Below, piece by piece: positions 51,537-61,405 of a stretch of 64,000 bases of DNA; position 1 is the first letter of the stretch; every line of letters begins with the position of its first letter. Under the pieces are notes generated by a model, which did not search any database, was not told the DNA's origin, and saw only the letters and a program-made list of their open reading frames with translations. The position numbers and the translations under genes were made by a program. Source of the DNA: Euborellia annulipes (Eukaryota > Arthropoda > Insecta > Dermaptera > Anisolabididae); the NCBI GenBank assembly GCA_023213315.1, contig JAKCPI010031710.1, positions 1 to 64,000 on the forward strand, written 5' to 3'.

Positions 51537-52230
51537 TTTTTACTTTCTCTTACCTCTATATATATGTTAATATAGAGAGAGAAAGTATTGGTTTCATGTC
51601 AAAAATTCGATGTCGAGATTTTGATGGATCTTCACGTTTTGAGGTCCCCTGAATCCAAAAAAGTGGTTTTCGCGACATGGTCTGTCTGTGTGTGTGTCTG
51701 TGTGTCTGTCTGTGTGTGTGTGTGTGTGTGTCTGTGAACAAAATATCTCAAGAACGGAAAGAGCTAGGAGGTTGAAATTTTATATTTAAGTTAGGCACCC
51801 CCATGGGACGTGACACGAAGCTTTTGAACAAAATCGACCAAAGAGTACTGGTACTTTACTGATGCACTTTTTCAGTTTTTTTTCGATTTTCTCTAAATTT
51901 GCTCCAACGATTTTTTTTAAAATTCAAAAACCAATTATTTTTTAGATTCTCAATAAAATGCATATTCTCATTTTGTCATTGAAATCTTCTGAAGACCACT
52001 TTACTCTTGTACTCCATAGAAAAGATAGGAGAAATGGTTGCCATGGTAACAAAATATAAATATTTTCACATATAAATTTTACATCTTGAAAATCGAATAT
52101 ACTGTACTGTCGGAAACTAAATACATGTCGACACAAAAAATCTGGTGTGACAAGCACAGTACACAACTTTCGATTACCGAAGGTAAGAGAAAGTTGTGTG
52201 CTGTGCGCCAGTCACACCAGATTTTTCATG
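51537..52230 (+). repeat. Hairpin-ended repeat C, full copy
   Basis: The reference copy. 5' hairpin TACTTTCTCTTACC with AGAGAGAAAGTA; ATTCGATGTCGAGATTTTGA; CTGTCTGTGTGTG microsatellite; GAACAAAATATCTCAAGAAC; GGCACCCCCATGGGACGTGA; GTACTGGTACTTTACTGATG; TGGTTGCCATGGTAACAAAA; 3' hairpin of AATCTGGTGTGACAAGCACA with GTGCTGTGCGCCAGTCACAC. It inserts in a T run. Open frames in it are not genes. The two structured ends and T-T insertion site recall Helentron-type non-autonomous elements; this is inference. Confidence 0.8.
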
Positions 52231-52685
52231 TTTGGAATGATCTCTCTGTGTGTGTGTGTGTGTGAACACGATTGCTTAAAAATCAAAGCAGCTAGATCGA
52301 TGAAATTTGGTATATGCTCCTTACAGTAAAATTGTAGATTTCTATCAACTTTTGGAGTAAATACGTCACTTGGAAGTAGTACTTTACTTAAAAAGTTTTT
52401 TCAAAAATTTTGAAATTTCCAATTACTTTGTTATATTATGATAAAATACTAAATTTTAAAAAGTTTTTATTCTTTGACATTTTTACGAAAACTGAATAGT
52501 TTTTGAAATAATCACAGAAGAAAAAGACATTTTTGGTTAATTTTGGAAAAAAAAATCAAAACAAAATCATACAGGTGCCATTAAAAAAACATGTAAATAT
52601 AAACAAATGAATTTGTGAAACAAAGCCTTCATAATTACAGTGGTTAAGTTGTAGAAAAAACCTAAAAAAATTTTTAAAGTGAAAC
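52231..52685. other. Unassigned AT-rich sequence
   Basis: GT repeat at 52243-52263, then AT-rich DNA with phrases such as ATCAAAGCAGCTAGATCGAT that resemble the 3' parts of dispersed invertebrate repeats. No gene. Confidence 0.3.
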
Positions 52686-52957
52686 TTTTTTTTTTTTTTT
52701 AAAAAAAACATTCACACTTTTTTCTCATTCGCACTCACACTCACACACACATTCATACAGTCTTCGGCAACTCAGGCCATTTAAGACTTTAGACGATAAC
52801 CGTTGTAATTAATAAATCAATTTGGGGTTCAGGCATTTCTATTTAAGCCATCTGGTATCCAAATGGCTTAAATAAAATCATCGAACTGCCTGGGTCCGAA
52901 CCCGCGACGTTCGGTATAGGAGGTAGGCACGCTACCTACTACGCCGAACTCGGGGGC
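52686..52957 (-). mobile_element. SINE A, full length with 11-bp target duplication
   Basis: On the minus strand: TTCGGCGTAGTAGGTAGCG (A-box region), GGGTTCGGACCC (B-box), TTCTATTTAAGCCATCTGG-type body (as mirrored), CTCAGGCCATTTAAGAC module, GT-rich and A-rich tail. The exact duplication TAAAGTGAAAC lies at 52675-52685 and 52958-52968. The target resembles the end of repeat A. Confidence 0.88.
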
Positions 52958-53154
52958 TAAAGTGAAACTTTAATTTGATGGTGCAAAATTTTTTTTCTCT
53001 TTCCGTCTAAATCATTTTATCTTTTTTAATAATTGTGAGTTAAGCTTAATTTTTTTTTTCGTTCTACGGGAAATTTTTCCCGCTTCCGTTTAAATCATTA
53101 TCATTTTACCTTTTTTTTTTTTTTTTTTTAGAAAACTTTATTTTTACCGCCTCT

Positions 53155-53245
53155 TTTTTTTACCCAAATTTCTTGCGGCACCCCTCGGGCATTCTCGCGG
53201 CACCCTTGGGTGCAGAGGCAAAGCGGTTGGGAACCAGTGATCTAT
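53155..53245 (-). mobile_element. hAT-like terminal fragment
   Basis: On the minus strand the end reads CACTGGTTCCCAACCGCTTT, CTCTGCACCCAAGGGTGCCG and CGAGGGGTGCCGCAAGAAAT, the typical start of many hAT elements. The other end was not identified. Confidence 0.5.
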
Positions 53246-53394
53246 AAGAAATAGACCCAATGATCGATCTAAAAAAAAAAATCGAAAATCTACTATAAGC
53301 GACTATAAGTCGTAATTATTAAAAAAAAAAAAAAAATTGAGGTCGATAGCTTCAAAATTGTGGCTGCAACCTTTCAAAATCATCACCTCGAAGC

Positions 53395-53680
53395 GCCCAT
53401 AAAAAAATCCGTTAAGTAGTTTTAGGGTTTAACTATTAAATAAAAAAAAAAAAAATTAATTAAATCTCACAATTATTATTCTATAATTAATATAATATTT
53501 AATTGTCGTATTTTTAAATGAATATTATTCATTGTTCTTGATTTAAAGTTTAAAAATTAAAATTTAATAAATAAATATGATTAATTATAGAAAAATAATT
53601 ATGAGATTTAATTTATCTTTTTAATGTATTAACTACGAAACTATCTAACGGATTTTTATGGGCTTTTTTTTTTAATATAT
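53395..53680. repeat. Palindromic family I, copy 2
   Basis: The left arm CATAAAAAAATCCGTTAAGT, AAATCTCACAATTATTATTC is mirrored at 53585-53670 (TATCTAACGGATTTTTATGG). Confidence 0.65.
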
Positions 53681-54194
53681 AGAGAGGGTGGGTATTATTT
53701 ATTTAGGATGCCTAGAGAATAACAAATTCATATAAATAATAAAGTTTAAAGAAGAAAGGAGGCTTTTCAAGTTTCTAATTTGATTTGTTTGCCGCAACTG
53801 ATTGCAGAGCGGCTTTTCAAAATTGCATTATTCATAGCAATTTAAATACAGAAAATAAATTTTAGTCTTCCTTTATAAAAATTACATTTTAAATCCAACC
53901 ATTTAAAGGAAATTATTTTTCTTTTTTTTCCATTTATGAGAGAAAGAGAAAAGATAAAGAGGCCAACAAAACTCTCTGACCATAGATAGAGCTCTTTTCG
54001 TTTCAACAAAATGCACACTCCACCGGAAATTATCAAAATAAATTTAATCTCTCTCTCTCTAAGAGATTTAAATTTTAATGCTTTGTATCATCTCTTGCTT
54101 TAAAATGATATAAAATATTCAGAATTATAGATAGACTTGCTTTAAACCCATAAAATTTCCATTCACGTTGTTTATTTTATTTAATTATTGCAAT
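53681..54194. other. Unassigned AT-rich intronic sequence
   Basis: No recognised repeat or gene. The minus frame at 53842-54036 is low-complexity. Confidence 0.25.
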
Positions 54195-54435
54195 ATACTA
54201 GCTGTACAATCCGGCTTCGGCTTCCTTTAACCTGAAATTTACTTTCTTTGATGGGACCTTTTGATGGACCATAAAATAAAATTCAAGAAGGAATCGAGCT
54301 AATAGGTTGAAATTTTATATTTAAATTGCCCGAGGCTTGAAAATAAGCTTTTAATCAAAATCGGCCAAAAAGTACGGGTACTTTACTGATGTACTTAGAA
54401 AAAGTTGCCCGATTAGTCACACCAGATTTTTAAAG
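54195..54435 (+). repeat. Repeat D head joined to repeat C fragment
   Basis: 54195-54225 reads TACTAGCTGTACAATCCGGC then TTCGGCTTCC, a variant of the repeat D head. 54280-54435 is repeat C from GGTTGAAATTTTATATTTAA to the last part of its 3' hairpin (AGTCACACCAGATTT). Confidence 0.5.
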
Positions 54436-54850
54436 TGTAACTTTTATTTGATGGCCTCTCAATTTTTTTCGCTCTTCTATCAGCATGTAGCCGTGACGTC
54501 AAAGGGCGTGACACTACAAGCCATGACGTCATAAGCCGTGACGTCAAAAATAGGAAAGTTGAAATTTAATATATATGACGAATTATAAAAAAATAATTGT
54601 GAGATTTAATTATCCAATTTTTAAATTGATAAAATATAATTTTTAAAATGATTTAAAATGATTCAATTACTAAATAAATATTGTTCTCAGTTTTTAACAT
54701 GCATCTATTGATTTCCCATTTTCCAATTATTATAGTTAAGATTAAAAACGCGATTTCAATACCCTTAATTGAATAATTTTCTAAAAAATTTCAGTTAAAC
54801 GCCTACGATCCGAAAAAAGTTTCACTTCCATCGTGGTTACATAAAAGATA
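54431..54850 (-). repeat. Dispersed repeat A, copy 3 (minus)
   Basis: The reverse complement of 16393-16825 (GTAACTTTTATTTGATGGCC, CATGACGTCATAAGCCGTGA, GCCTACGATCCGAAAAAAGT). It ends about 70 bp before the acceptor of exon 3. Confidence 0.7.
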
Positions 54851-54921
54851 ATTAAATTTTAATATTTTCATCATTTCAGAAAAGAGAAGGAAATAATTGT
54901 TGTTGCTCTCTGTTTTTCCAG

Positions 54922-55050
54922 GAAGTCAAACGCAGACTGTGAATTCTTACGCTCAGTTGTTGCAACAACGCGAAGACGAGAGTCGCCTTGAAGTTGCTCG
55001 CCTTACGGCAGAAATCAGGAATCTCAAACGACAACTTCTACAATTAACTG
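54922..55050 (+). CDS. Type II Golgi glycosyltransferase-like gene, coding exon 3 (residues 81-123)
   Basis: It joins to exon 2 to form Gly81 and reads SQTQTVNSYAQLLQQREDES then RLEVARLTAEIRNLKRQLLQ and LT, with heptad-like spacing of hydrophobic residues: a coiled-coil stem. The pattern Y-x-x-LLQ, charged stretch, L-K-R-Q in front of the catalytic region is how vertebrate chondroitin sulfate N-acetylgalactosaminyltransferases begin after their anchor, so that family is the best guess. Those enzymes add GalNAc from UDP-GalNAc to the linkage region or growing chain in the Golgi. No catalytic motif is in the window; another coiled-coil-stem Golgi enzyme remains possible. Acceptor TTTTTCCAG, donor GTGAGT at 55051, phase 1 at the end. 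Confidence 0.75.
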
Positions 55051-55489
55051 GTGAGTGAATAAGTAAATTTACTCTTCCATTCTTCTAAGATATTAATCGC
55101 AGCCACTTCCACACACGAGAAAAATAATAAAATTTGTGCAATCTGATGGTAAAGATCAGAATTTTCTCCCTGAACGTTACTACCTGAGTTCTCTCGTCTA
55201 CTCCCTTATGTGCCAGATCCCCATCCTCAGGATTAGCAGCCTGCAAGGCTTCCATCAAAATGCTTGTAGGATCGTCAAGATGTCTCAGTGTACCGCAGGA
55301 AGTTTTGCGTCCTGCTTGGAGGGAAAATCTTCGTGTTTAGCAGTCGATTCAGAGCTGTCAAAGGAACAAACAATGCTATGTTAAAGTTTCATTTTCAAAT
55401 TGGAGAATTCTGGCTTACTTCAGTTCATCAAAATCTAGAAATTGTTATTCAATTAAGCTTTAGAAGAAATATTTTGTTGAAGAGAGATA
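55051..55489. other. Start of intron 3, unassigned
   Basis: 55136-55384 is open on + and partly on minus (minus reads SILMEALQAANPEDGDLAHK), with mixed composition unlike the surroundings. I cannot match either to a family, and no splice sites in the required phase border it. Confidence 0.3.
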
Positions 55490-56366
55490 AGGAAAGGATT
55501 TAGACTTTTGAAGTTATTTGGAGAAGGATGTTGAGTACCAAGTGGTCGGAAAACGTGTGGAATGAAGAGGTGTTAAGGAGAGTAGGAGAGGAAAAGGAAA
55601 TGGATAGGGCTTATACTTAGAAGGAATTGTCTAATCAAGGATGTACTGGAAGATGGACAGTGTAAGAAAGGGAGATGAAGGATGAATGAATTGAAGAAGG
55701 AAGATGGATACGAAGGGATGAAAAGATTAGGTCAGGAAAGAGATAAATGGAGAAAGAAGAATCGCCACTAACGGACCTGCAAGAGGAAGCAGATAACTTA
55801 GAATTGAAGGAGGAAGATGGATACGAAGGGATGAAAAGATTAGATCAGGAAAGGGATGAATAGAGAAAGTAGAATCGCCACTAACGGATCTGCGAGAGGA
55901 AGCAGATAACTTTGAATTGAAGGAGGAAGATGGATACGAAGGGATGAAAAGATTATCTCAGAAAAGGGATGAATGGAGAAAGAAGAATCGCCACTAACGG
56001 ACCTGCGAGAGGAAGCAGATAACTTTGAATTGAAGGAGGAAGATGGATACGAAGGGATGAAAAGATTATCTCAGCAAAGGGATGAATGGAGAAAGAAGAA
56101 TCGCCACTAACGGACCTGCGAGAGGAAGCAGATAACTTTGAATTGAAGGAGGAAGATGGATACGAAGGGATGAAAAGATTAGGTCAGGAAAGAGATGAAT
56201 GGAGAAAGAAGAATCGTCACTAACGAACCTGCGAGAGGAAGCAGATAACTTTGAATTGAAGGAGGAAGATGGATACGAAGGGATGAAAAGATTAGGTCAG
56301 GAAAGGGATGAATGGAGAAAGAAGAATCGTCACTAACGAACCTGCGAGAGGAAGCAGATAACTTAT
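55490..56366 (+). pseudogene. LINE C-terminal fragment amplified into a 113-bp tandem array
   Basis: 55525-55680 encodes STKWSENVWNEEVLRRVGEE then KEMDRAYT and KDVLEDGQC, the conserved tail of a LINE ORF2, and ends LKKEDGYEGMKRLGQERDKW, RKKNRH, stop. From 55690 the last part, coding end plus 3' UTR, repeats six times with a constant 113-bp period (starts 55690, 55803, 55916, 56029, 56142, 56255; end 56366). Units differ by only a few bases. 113 is not a multiple of three, so the array is not one coding unit. Confidence 0.8.
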
Positions 56367-56960
56367 GATGATGATGAATGAAAAAATATTTGCTAATTGT
56401 TTTGATGACGTTAAGAAATTAATTAGAGCAAATATTTTATATGACTGGATGAATGAATGGTTGCACATCCGAAACAATAAGTTCTTTGGGATATGGTTAA
56501 GGGTGTCAGAAGACAAATATGTCAAGAAAGGAGCAAGTGATCTTCCAATGTGGAACGGTATATCCATGTTTCGCCTTAATGATAAGGCAGGAAAATCATG
56601 CCGAGGAATCAGAAGAGGACACCATGGGAAGAGACGACCAACGACCAACCCTATTCAACTATGTGTCAAGTTTTATCTAAATTGATTATATTTTCAATAC
56701 CTAGTGGAGAATCTTCTTCTTTTATTTTGAAATCTACCTGATACCCACCCCGCCTTCTTGATAAATACTTTTGTAATAATAATGAAGAATGAAGTACTTT
56801 TGTATGTTATCTTTTTTTTTTTAAAACTCCTGGCCCGTAATGCGCGTTTGTTAACTAACCATGTTGATGATACGAAAACAAAATACTGGAGCATAGTTTG
56901 CAGGATAGTGCATTGTTCAAGTAATTCCTGCTGGACAGTGAATGGAGGGAATTTATAAAT
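56367..56960. other. Unassigned sequence with opposed open frames
   Basis: A 106-codon frame (+, 56365-56685; includes FDDVKKLIRANILYDWMNEW) and a minus frame overlap. The + peptide looks protein-like in composition, but I cannot assign a family, and it starts in the TGATGATGATGA run at the end of the tandem array. It may be a decayed transposon. Confidence 0.3.
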
Positions 56961-57206
56961 GGAGGGTTCAGAATACAAGTGAACCAAGTCCACTTTTTGT
57001 CATTTTAGAGTTAGCAACGCTATAACATGCACTAACTATGTACAATTTCTGTGTAATAATGAACCAAGTCCTAGTTCTGAAAATATCGGCTTGACTTTTA
57101 AAAAATGTTAACAGGTAATTAATTTTGTTATGAATCTTTAACTTTAAACCTCTGTAGCTCAAAAGTAAATAAAGTGGACTTGGTTCACTTGTATTCTGAA
57201 CCCTCC
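56961..57206. mobile_element. TIR element of 246 bp with perfect 33-bp ends
   Basis: GGAGGGTTCAGAATACAAGT then GAACCAAGTCCAC is repeated perfectly inverted at 57174-57206. AAT on both sides could be a 3-bp duplication. The interior is AT-rich and non-coding; a second internal GAACCAAGTCCTAGTTCTGA is related to the end. Superfamily unknown. Confidence 0.85.
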
Positions 57207-57639
57207 AATTGTTGAAGTGATCGGGCATGCGTTATTCGTTATAGCACAATATATTCACTCAGAAATAACCTCTAATTTCTTATTCCCCCTTTCTTCATCA
57301 CCCTTGTGAAGAGAATAATTTTAAGAAGTCAAATTTCAATAACAAAATAGTGTCCAAGTTTCATGGGAGTTGGGCAACCAGTAACAGCGCAAGGGAATAG
57401 AAGGAAGGAAGGATAAAGAGAAACTCCTCCTCCTTCACCCCCACCCTGCTACTTTTCATGTATTTCTATTTATTTGGCCAGAGGCAGTAGGGAGGTGGGG
57501 CTTCTTCGAAGGAGGAGTCTCTCTCTCCTCCTTCCTTTCATTCCTTACACATCTGGTTGACCAACTGCCTAGATTAAAAGAAAACAAGATGGCGCCCATC
57601 TAAAAATTAGACTTAGGCTTAATTTTTTATTGCCTTTTT
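57207..57639. other. Unassigned intronic sequence
   Basis: Moderately GC-rich (57410-57560) with GA- and CT-rich stretches (CCTCCTCCTTCACCCCCACC, GGGAGGTGGGGCTTCTTCGA) but no coding signal. Confidence 0.3.
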
Positions 57640-57935
57640 TGTACCACATATCCCTTAATTGTGTGGCTCTACCAATACTTTTAAACTCTGGTAATTTGTT
57701 TGTATCGTCGTTGGCGTAAATATTCGTCCCTAGCATATGCCTCTTCAGAGTCGGCTTTGGGACCCCCGTAAGTCCTACATACTTCGTGTATCCCCATGTC
57801 GCTATTTTGCAGCTCGGAAATGGTTCTTGGCATATCAATCGCACTCCATTTACCATCAATGTTGTACAGTGAGCTCCACAATTAAGTCCCCACCTGATAG
57901 TAAAGCCTTAAGTATATGGTATGGCGAAATAATTT
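57640..57935 (-). pseudogene. Pogo/Tigger-like transposase N-terminal (psq-type HTH) fragment
   Basis: On the minus strand: DGKWSAIDMPRTISELQNSD then MGIHEVCRTYG in one frame, and TGVPKPTLKRHMLGTNIYAN in the next. Together they form a pipsqueak-type helix-turn-helix as in pogo/Tigger/jerky transposases (YGVPKPTLKRH is its recognition helix). One frameshift near 57780 and a MITE insertion just upstream (57867-58072) show it is inactive. The DDE domain is absent. Confidence 0.7.
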
Positions 57936-58072
57936 TATATTTTAAAAGGTAAAATAAAATCATCTGAATCAGATTTTACGTTTTACCTTTTAGGTCATTA
58001 ATATTATTTCACTATACACCATATACTTTAGGCTAAAGCTACCAAGTGGGGACTTAATTGTGGAGCTCACTG
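57867..58072. mobile_element. Mariner-type MITE M2 at TA
   Basis: The 206-bp element starts CAGTGAGCTCCACAATTAAG and ends with its inverse, flanked by TA (57865-57866, 58073-58074). A second inner inverted layer (TTTTATATTTTAAAAGGTAA region with its mirror) makes most of it a hairpin. Ends are related to M1 (33209-33412). Confidence 0.88.
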
Positions 58073-58279
58073 TACATTCATGAAGACACAGAGTGGTACA
58101 ATTTAGGCCATTTCGTACAAACAGGACCATAACTAGTTTAGTTTTATCTTTATTCGTTCGGTTGCAGCACGTTTTCACAGCTAATTGTACGTAGCATAAA
58201 ACTAAAATAATGAAGATTGACTTACTTATATTGGAATCCGTGTATTGCTGAGTGAATGAATATACGATTTCTTACAAGA

Positions 58280-59590
58280 AAAAGATATATAGATACAGGA
58301 AAAAGCTGAGAGAGCATTGCATTAATTAATAATTAAAATTTGAAATAAATAAAAAAAAAAGAATAATTAAAAATTTCAAAGAGATTCAATCACTAATTAG
58401 CAAAGATTTAAAGGGATGTAGAACGTATATAGCTATGTATATATATAAATAAACAAAAATGTTTGTTTGGTAATGAATTAAAAAAATACGATTCTAGGGC
58501 CCATTTTTGATTTTTATTATCTAAATAATTTAATTCATAGGACTGCTTGGGGACCGAACCCTCGTCCCTTTGGTTTTAAGATATCAATATTGACATTTGT
58601 CAACAACTCTAACCTCTCGGACACGGAGGGGCGGGGAGAATTCTCAATTAATAATTTAGTTTTGAAATAAATATAAATTAAAAATTTCAAGAATTCAATC
58701 ACTAATTAGAATTAATTTATTTAATTTTCTCAAAGGCACGGCCTCTTAAGGTACGTGTACACTGTAGATTTTTTTGCTAGATTTAGTCTCGCTAGAGCTA
58801 TATGAGACTCAATATACAAATGGACACCCCATTGAGAGCACTCTAGCTAGATTAAGTCTAAGATCTAGCGGGATTGGCAAAATCTAGCTAGAGTAGCAGT
58901 GGACACACCTCCGAGACTTTGTCTCTAGAGTGATCTCGCTCTATTTGCCTGATCAAATAGAGCAGTTGCTCTAGCTGCTTTTGACAATCTGAATTGAGTA
59001 TCCTTTTTCCTTATTATTGGTTCTATCTTCTTTACTAAACGATCATAGTCTTTAGGGCACATACCTTAAATTTTTTTATACGATTTGAAGTCGTCATTAT
59101 GAATTTCTTTCAAAAGATCAGTACGTAAATATTTCTGTGTTTCTAACCTAACTTCTAACTCCGTTTCTTGTTCGTGTTTATTTCTTTTCCTCATAATTAA
59201 TATTATTTCGTTATTAATTTTATTTTTCAATCATATCAATAATTAAAAGATTCAATTACTATATTTTATTTAATAATAAAATAATTATTTTGAAATTTAA
59301 TTTTTAAATTTGTAATAATATATAATTTAAAATATTTATAATTAAAAAGTTTTGTCAAAATAAAATATTAATAATTTTAATGAATTTAATAGAAAAGAAA
59401 TATACTGTATTAAATTTTAATAAGAAAACGAGGAAGGTGATGTGAGAACCTTTCGGGCGCCATTGATCAATGTTCATTTTATCTTTCTAAATCATATCTC
59501 ACTATTAATATTAAATACATAGATTTATATAGATCTAAATTAGCAAAATAGAATAACGGTGCCAACTGATCTAATAATTTTTTTTTACTC
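58280..59590. repeat. Dispersed repeat, copy 2 (matches 6735-7360)
   Basis: 58285-58748 and 59455-59590 match copy 1. It includes a better preserved minus-strand family B SINE (58500-58640) with A-box-like CCGAGAGGTTAGAG and B-box GGTTCGGTCCC. The copies are interrupted by about 705 bp at 58749-59455, absent from copy 1. Confidence 0.7.
58749..59455. mobile_element. Insertion of about 705 bp in the second repeat copy
   Basis: It begins GGTACGTGTACACTGTAGAT and contains many CTAGCTAGAT, CTCTAGCTAG and GTGGACACACC phrases up to 58990, then AT-rich DNA with AATTTAATAGAAAAGAAATA. Starts such as GTGTACACTG occur in PIF/Harbinger-like elements, but the inverted right end was not found. No transposase. 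Confidence 0.4.
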
Positions 59591-60394
59591 TTTGCTACTT
59601 AATTGTTTATGAATATGCCTTGAAAAATTTTAATAGTATGAATTCAAATCATTTTTAGTCAGGAGGCTAGAGAAATCAAAAAATTAAAGAAGACAAATTG
59701 CGAAAAGAAGAGAAAAAGGAGGGGGGGGGATTATTAAAATTTTAAAGCTTTAAATGATGGATGTTTATTAAAAATATGATGATGGATCATCTTGAAGAAA
59801 GCGAGTCTTTTTTATTTCCCTCGGGATATAAATAAATGAAAAAACAAAAAAATAATCTGTTGTACGCAGTCACACCAGATTTTTATTAAAAGTTTTTTCT
59901 CTTTACAAATAAAAAAAAAGAATATAACTTAATTCAGATTACTGTTTATATGATTTCATTTCTCCAAGAGGAAGGGAAACGTTTTATTTTAATTATCGCT
60001 ATTATTTAGACGATTTTTCTTATTAAAACATCTTTATTATAAAGAAACTCATTATATAGCTAATGCGCAACATTTATTTTCTCATAAACTTGTCGAGAGA
60101 GAGAGAGAGAGCAAAAGCGCATGATATTCTCGTGACGGAGGCTATTATGAACAAAATTAAAGCAAACTTTGTGTGTGTGTGGGTCTCTAAGCACAGACAA
60201 AAAAGAAAAAGTCTTTTTGTGCACAAAAACAAAAAGCAGAGGGAGGATTAATCAAGAATGAGATTAAAAATAAGAAGAATATTAATAATAGATGTTGTTT
60301 GTAAAGACAAACAAAGGAGCTTATATGAAATAAATATAAGCAAAGTGTTGTATAGGCTACAATTATTGGCTGTCAGTCACATTTTTGGTCTATT
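59591..60394. other. Unassigned AT-rich sequence
   Basis: 59862-59886 is a scrap of the repeat C hairpin (GCAGTCACACCAGATTTTT). 60090-60107 is a GA repeat. No gene. Confidence 0.3.
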
Positions 60395-60662
60395 AAAAAA
60401 AAAACCCATAAAAATCCGTCCAGTAATTTCGGAGTTAATGCATTATAAAGGAAAAATTTGAAATTAAATCTCATAATTATTATTCTATAATTAATTATAT
60501 TTATCCAATTTTTAATTAGGCTGAAAAATTGAAAAAAAAATAAATTTTAATTTATAAATATAATTAATTATAGAATAATAATTGTGAGATTTAATTTTAA
60601 TTTTTCCTTTATAACGCATTAGCTTCGAAACTACTGGACGGATTTTTATGGGATTTTTTTTT
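60395..60662. repeat. Palindromic family I, copy 3
   Basis: AAACCCATAAAAATCCGTCC, AATTTCGGAGTTAATGCATT, AAATCTCATAATTATTATTC on the left are mirrored at 60580-60655 (AATAATTGTGAGATTTAATT, TTATAACGCATTAGCTTCGA, CGGATTTTTATGGG). Arms are about 100 bp. The ORFs here are shadows. Confidence 0.7.
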
Positions 60663-61405
60663 TTAAATAAAAAGAGAATTTTCGGGACGTGGTTTTTGGT
60701 TATCATTAATTATGAGATAAGAAATTCTCTCCCTCTCAGTTTTAAGAGGCTCTCTCTCCATATTAAAAATAATAATAAATACTTCAAATAAAAAATAATA
60801 AAAATTACGTTTTCTTTTTTTCATATAAATATATAGATAGGCATTTATAATATACATAAAGTAAAGTATTATTATTATTTTGTATTTAATTAGTCTTTTC
60901 AGCTACTGAGGCCATTTAGGTGTTTGAAATCGACTATATTTTATTGATAGCAAAGGGTCACCCAATTGAGGTTTCACCGCGTTTAGAATCCCTTAACTGT
61001 TGCTCTACAAATAAGTATATCAATTGTCTGAAACACAAAAAGTAGGCGGGAACCTTGCTAGTAGAGTAGATGTAAACATTTCGCTTCACTTGAATGTTTT
61101 TTTTTTTTTTTGTTCGGTGACATTTATAAAATAGAAACTAATTCAATTATTAAAAGTTGCTTAATTGTGAGTGACATCCGCTCTGGACGGGCGGAAATTA
61201 ACCATATAATCAATGGCTTATTAAGTTACGAGATTTTTTATTTTATTTTTTTTTTACGAAGTCAATTATCGTTAAGTGAATTAATAAAATGGAACGAACG
61301 AATTGAAAAAGAATTATATATTATTATTTTCGTATTTTGACATTCATTAGAATAGAAAATGCGTTTTATATTGAAATTGCCCCATTGAGTTCAAATCAAT
61401 TCTTT
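60663..61405. other. Unassigned sequence with SINE-tail-like module
   Basis: 60895-60930 (AGTCTTTTCAGCTACTGAGG then CCATTTAGG) resembles the SINE A tail module. The frame at 61110-61340 (+) has no recognised domain. Otherwise AT-rich. Confidence 0.3.

Larger units (their letters stand above)
34633..54921 (+). other. Intron 2 (20,289 bp)
   Basis: Donor CTG|GTAAGT and acceptor TGTTTTTCCAG. A GT repeat follows the donor within 20 bp. The intron contains the elements listed separately. A small skipped or alternative exon cannot be ruled out, but none was seen, and the two flanking exons join in frame. Confidence 0.7.

Noticed and set aside
58500..58640. Possible tRNA-Ser/Leu gene on minus
   Set aside because: A- and B-box-like blocks exist, but the anticodon loop is too short and the acceptor stem is absent; it is a SINE.
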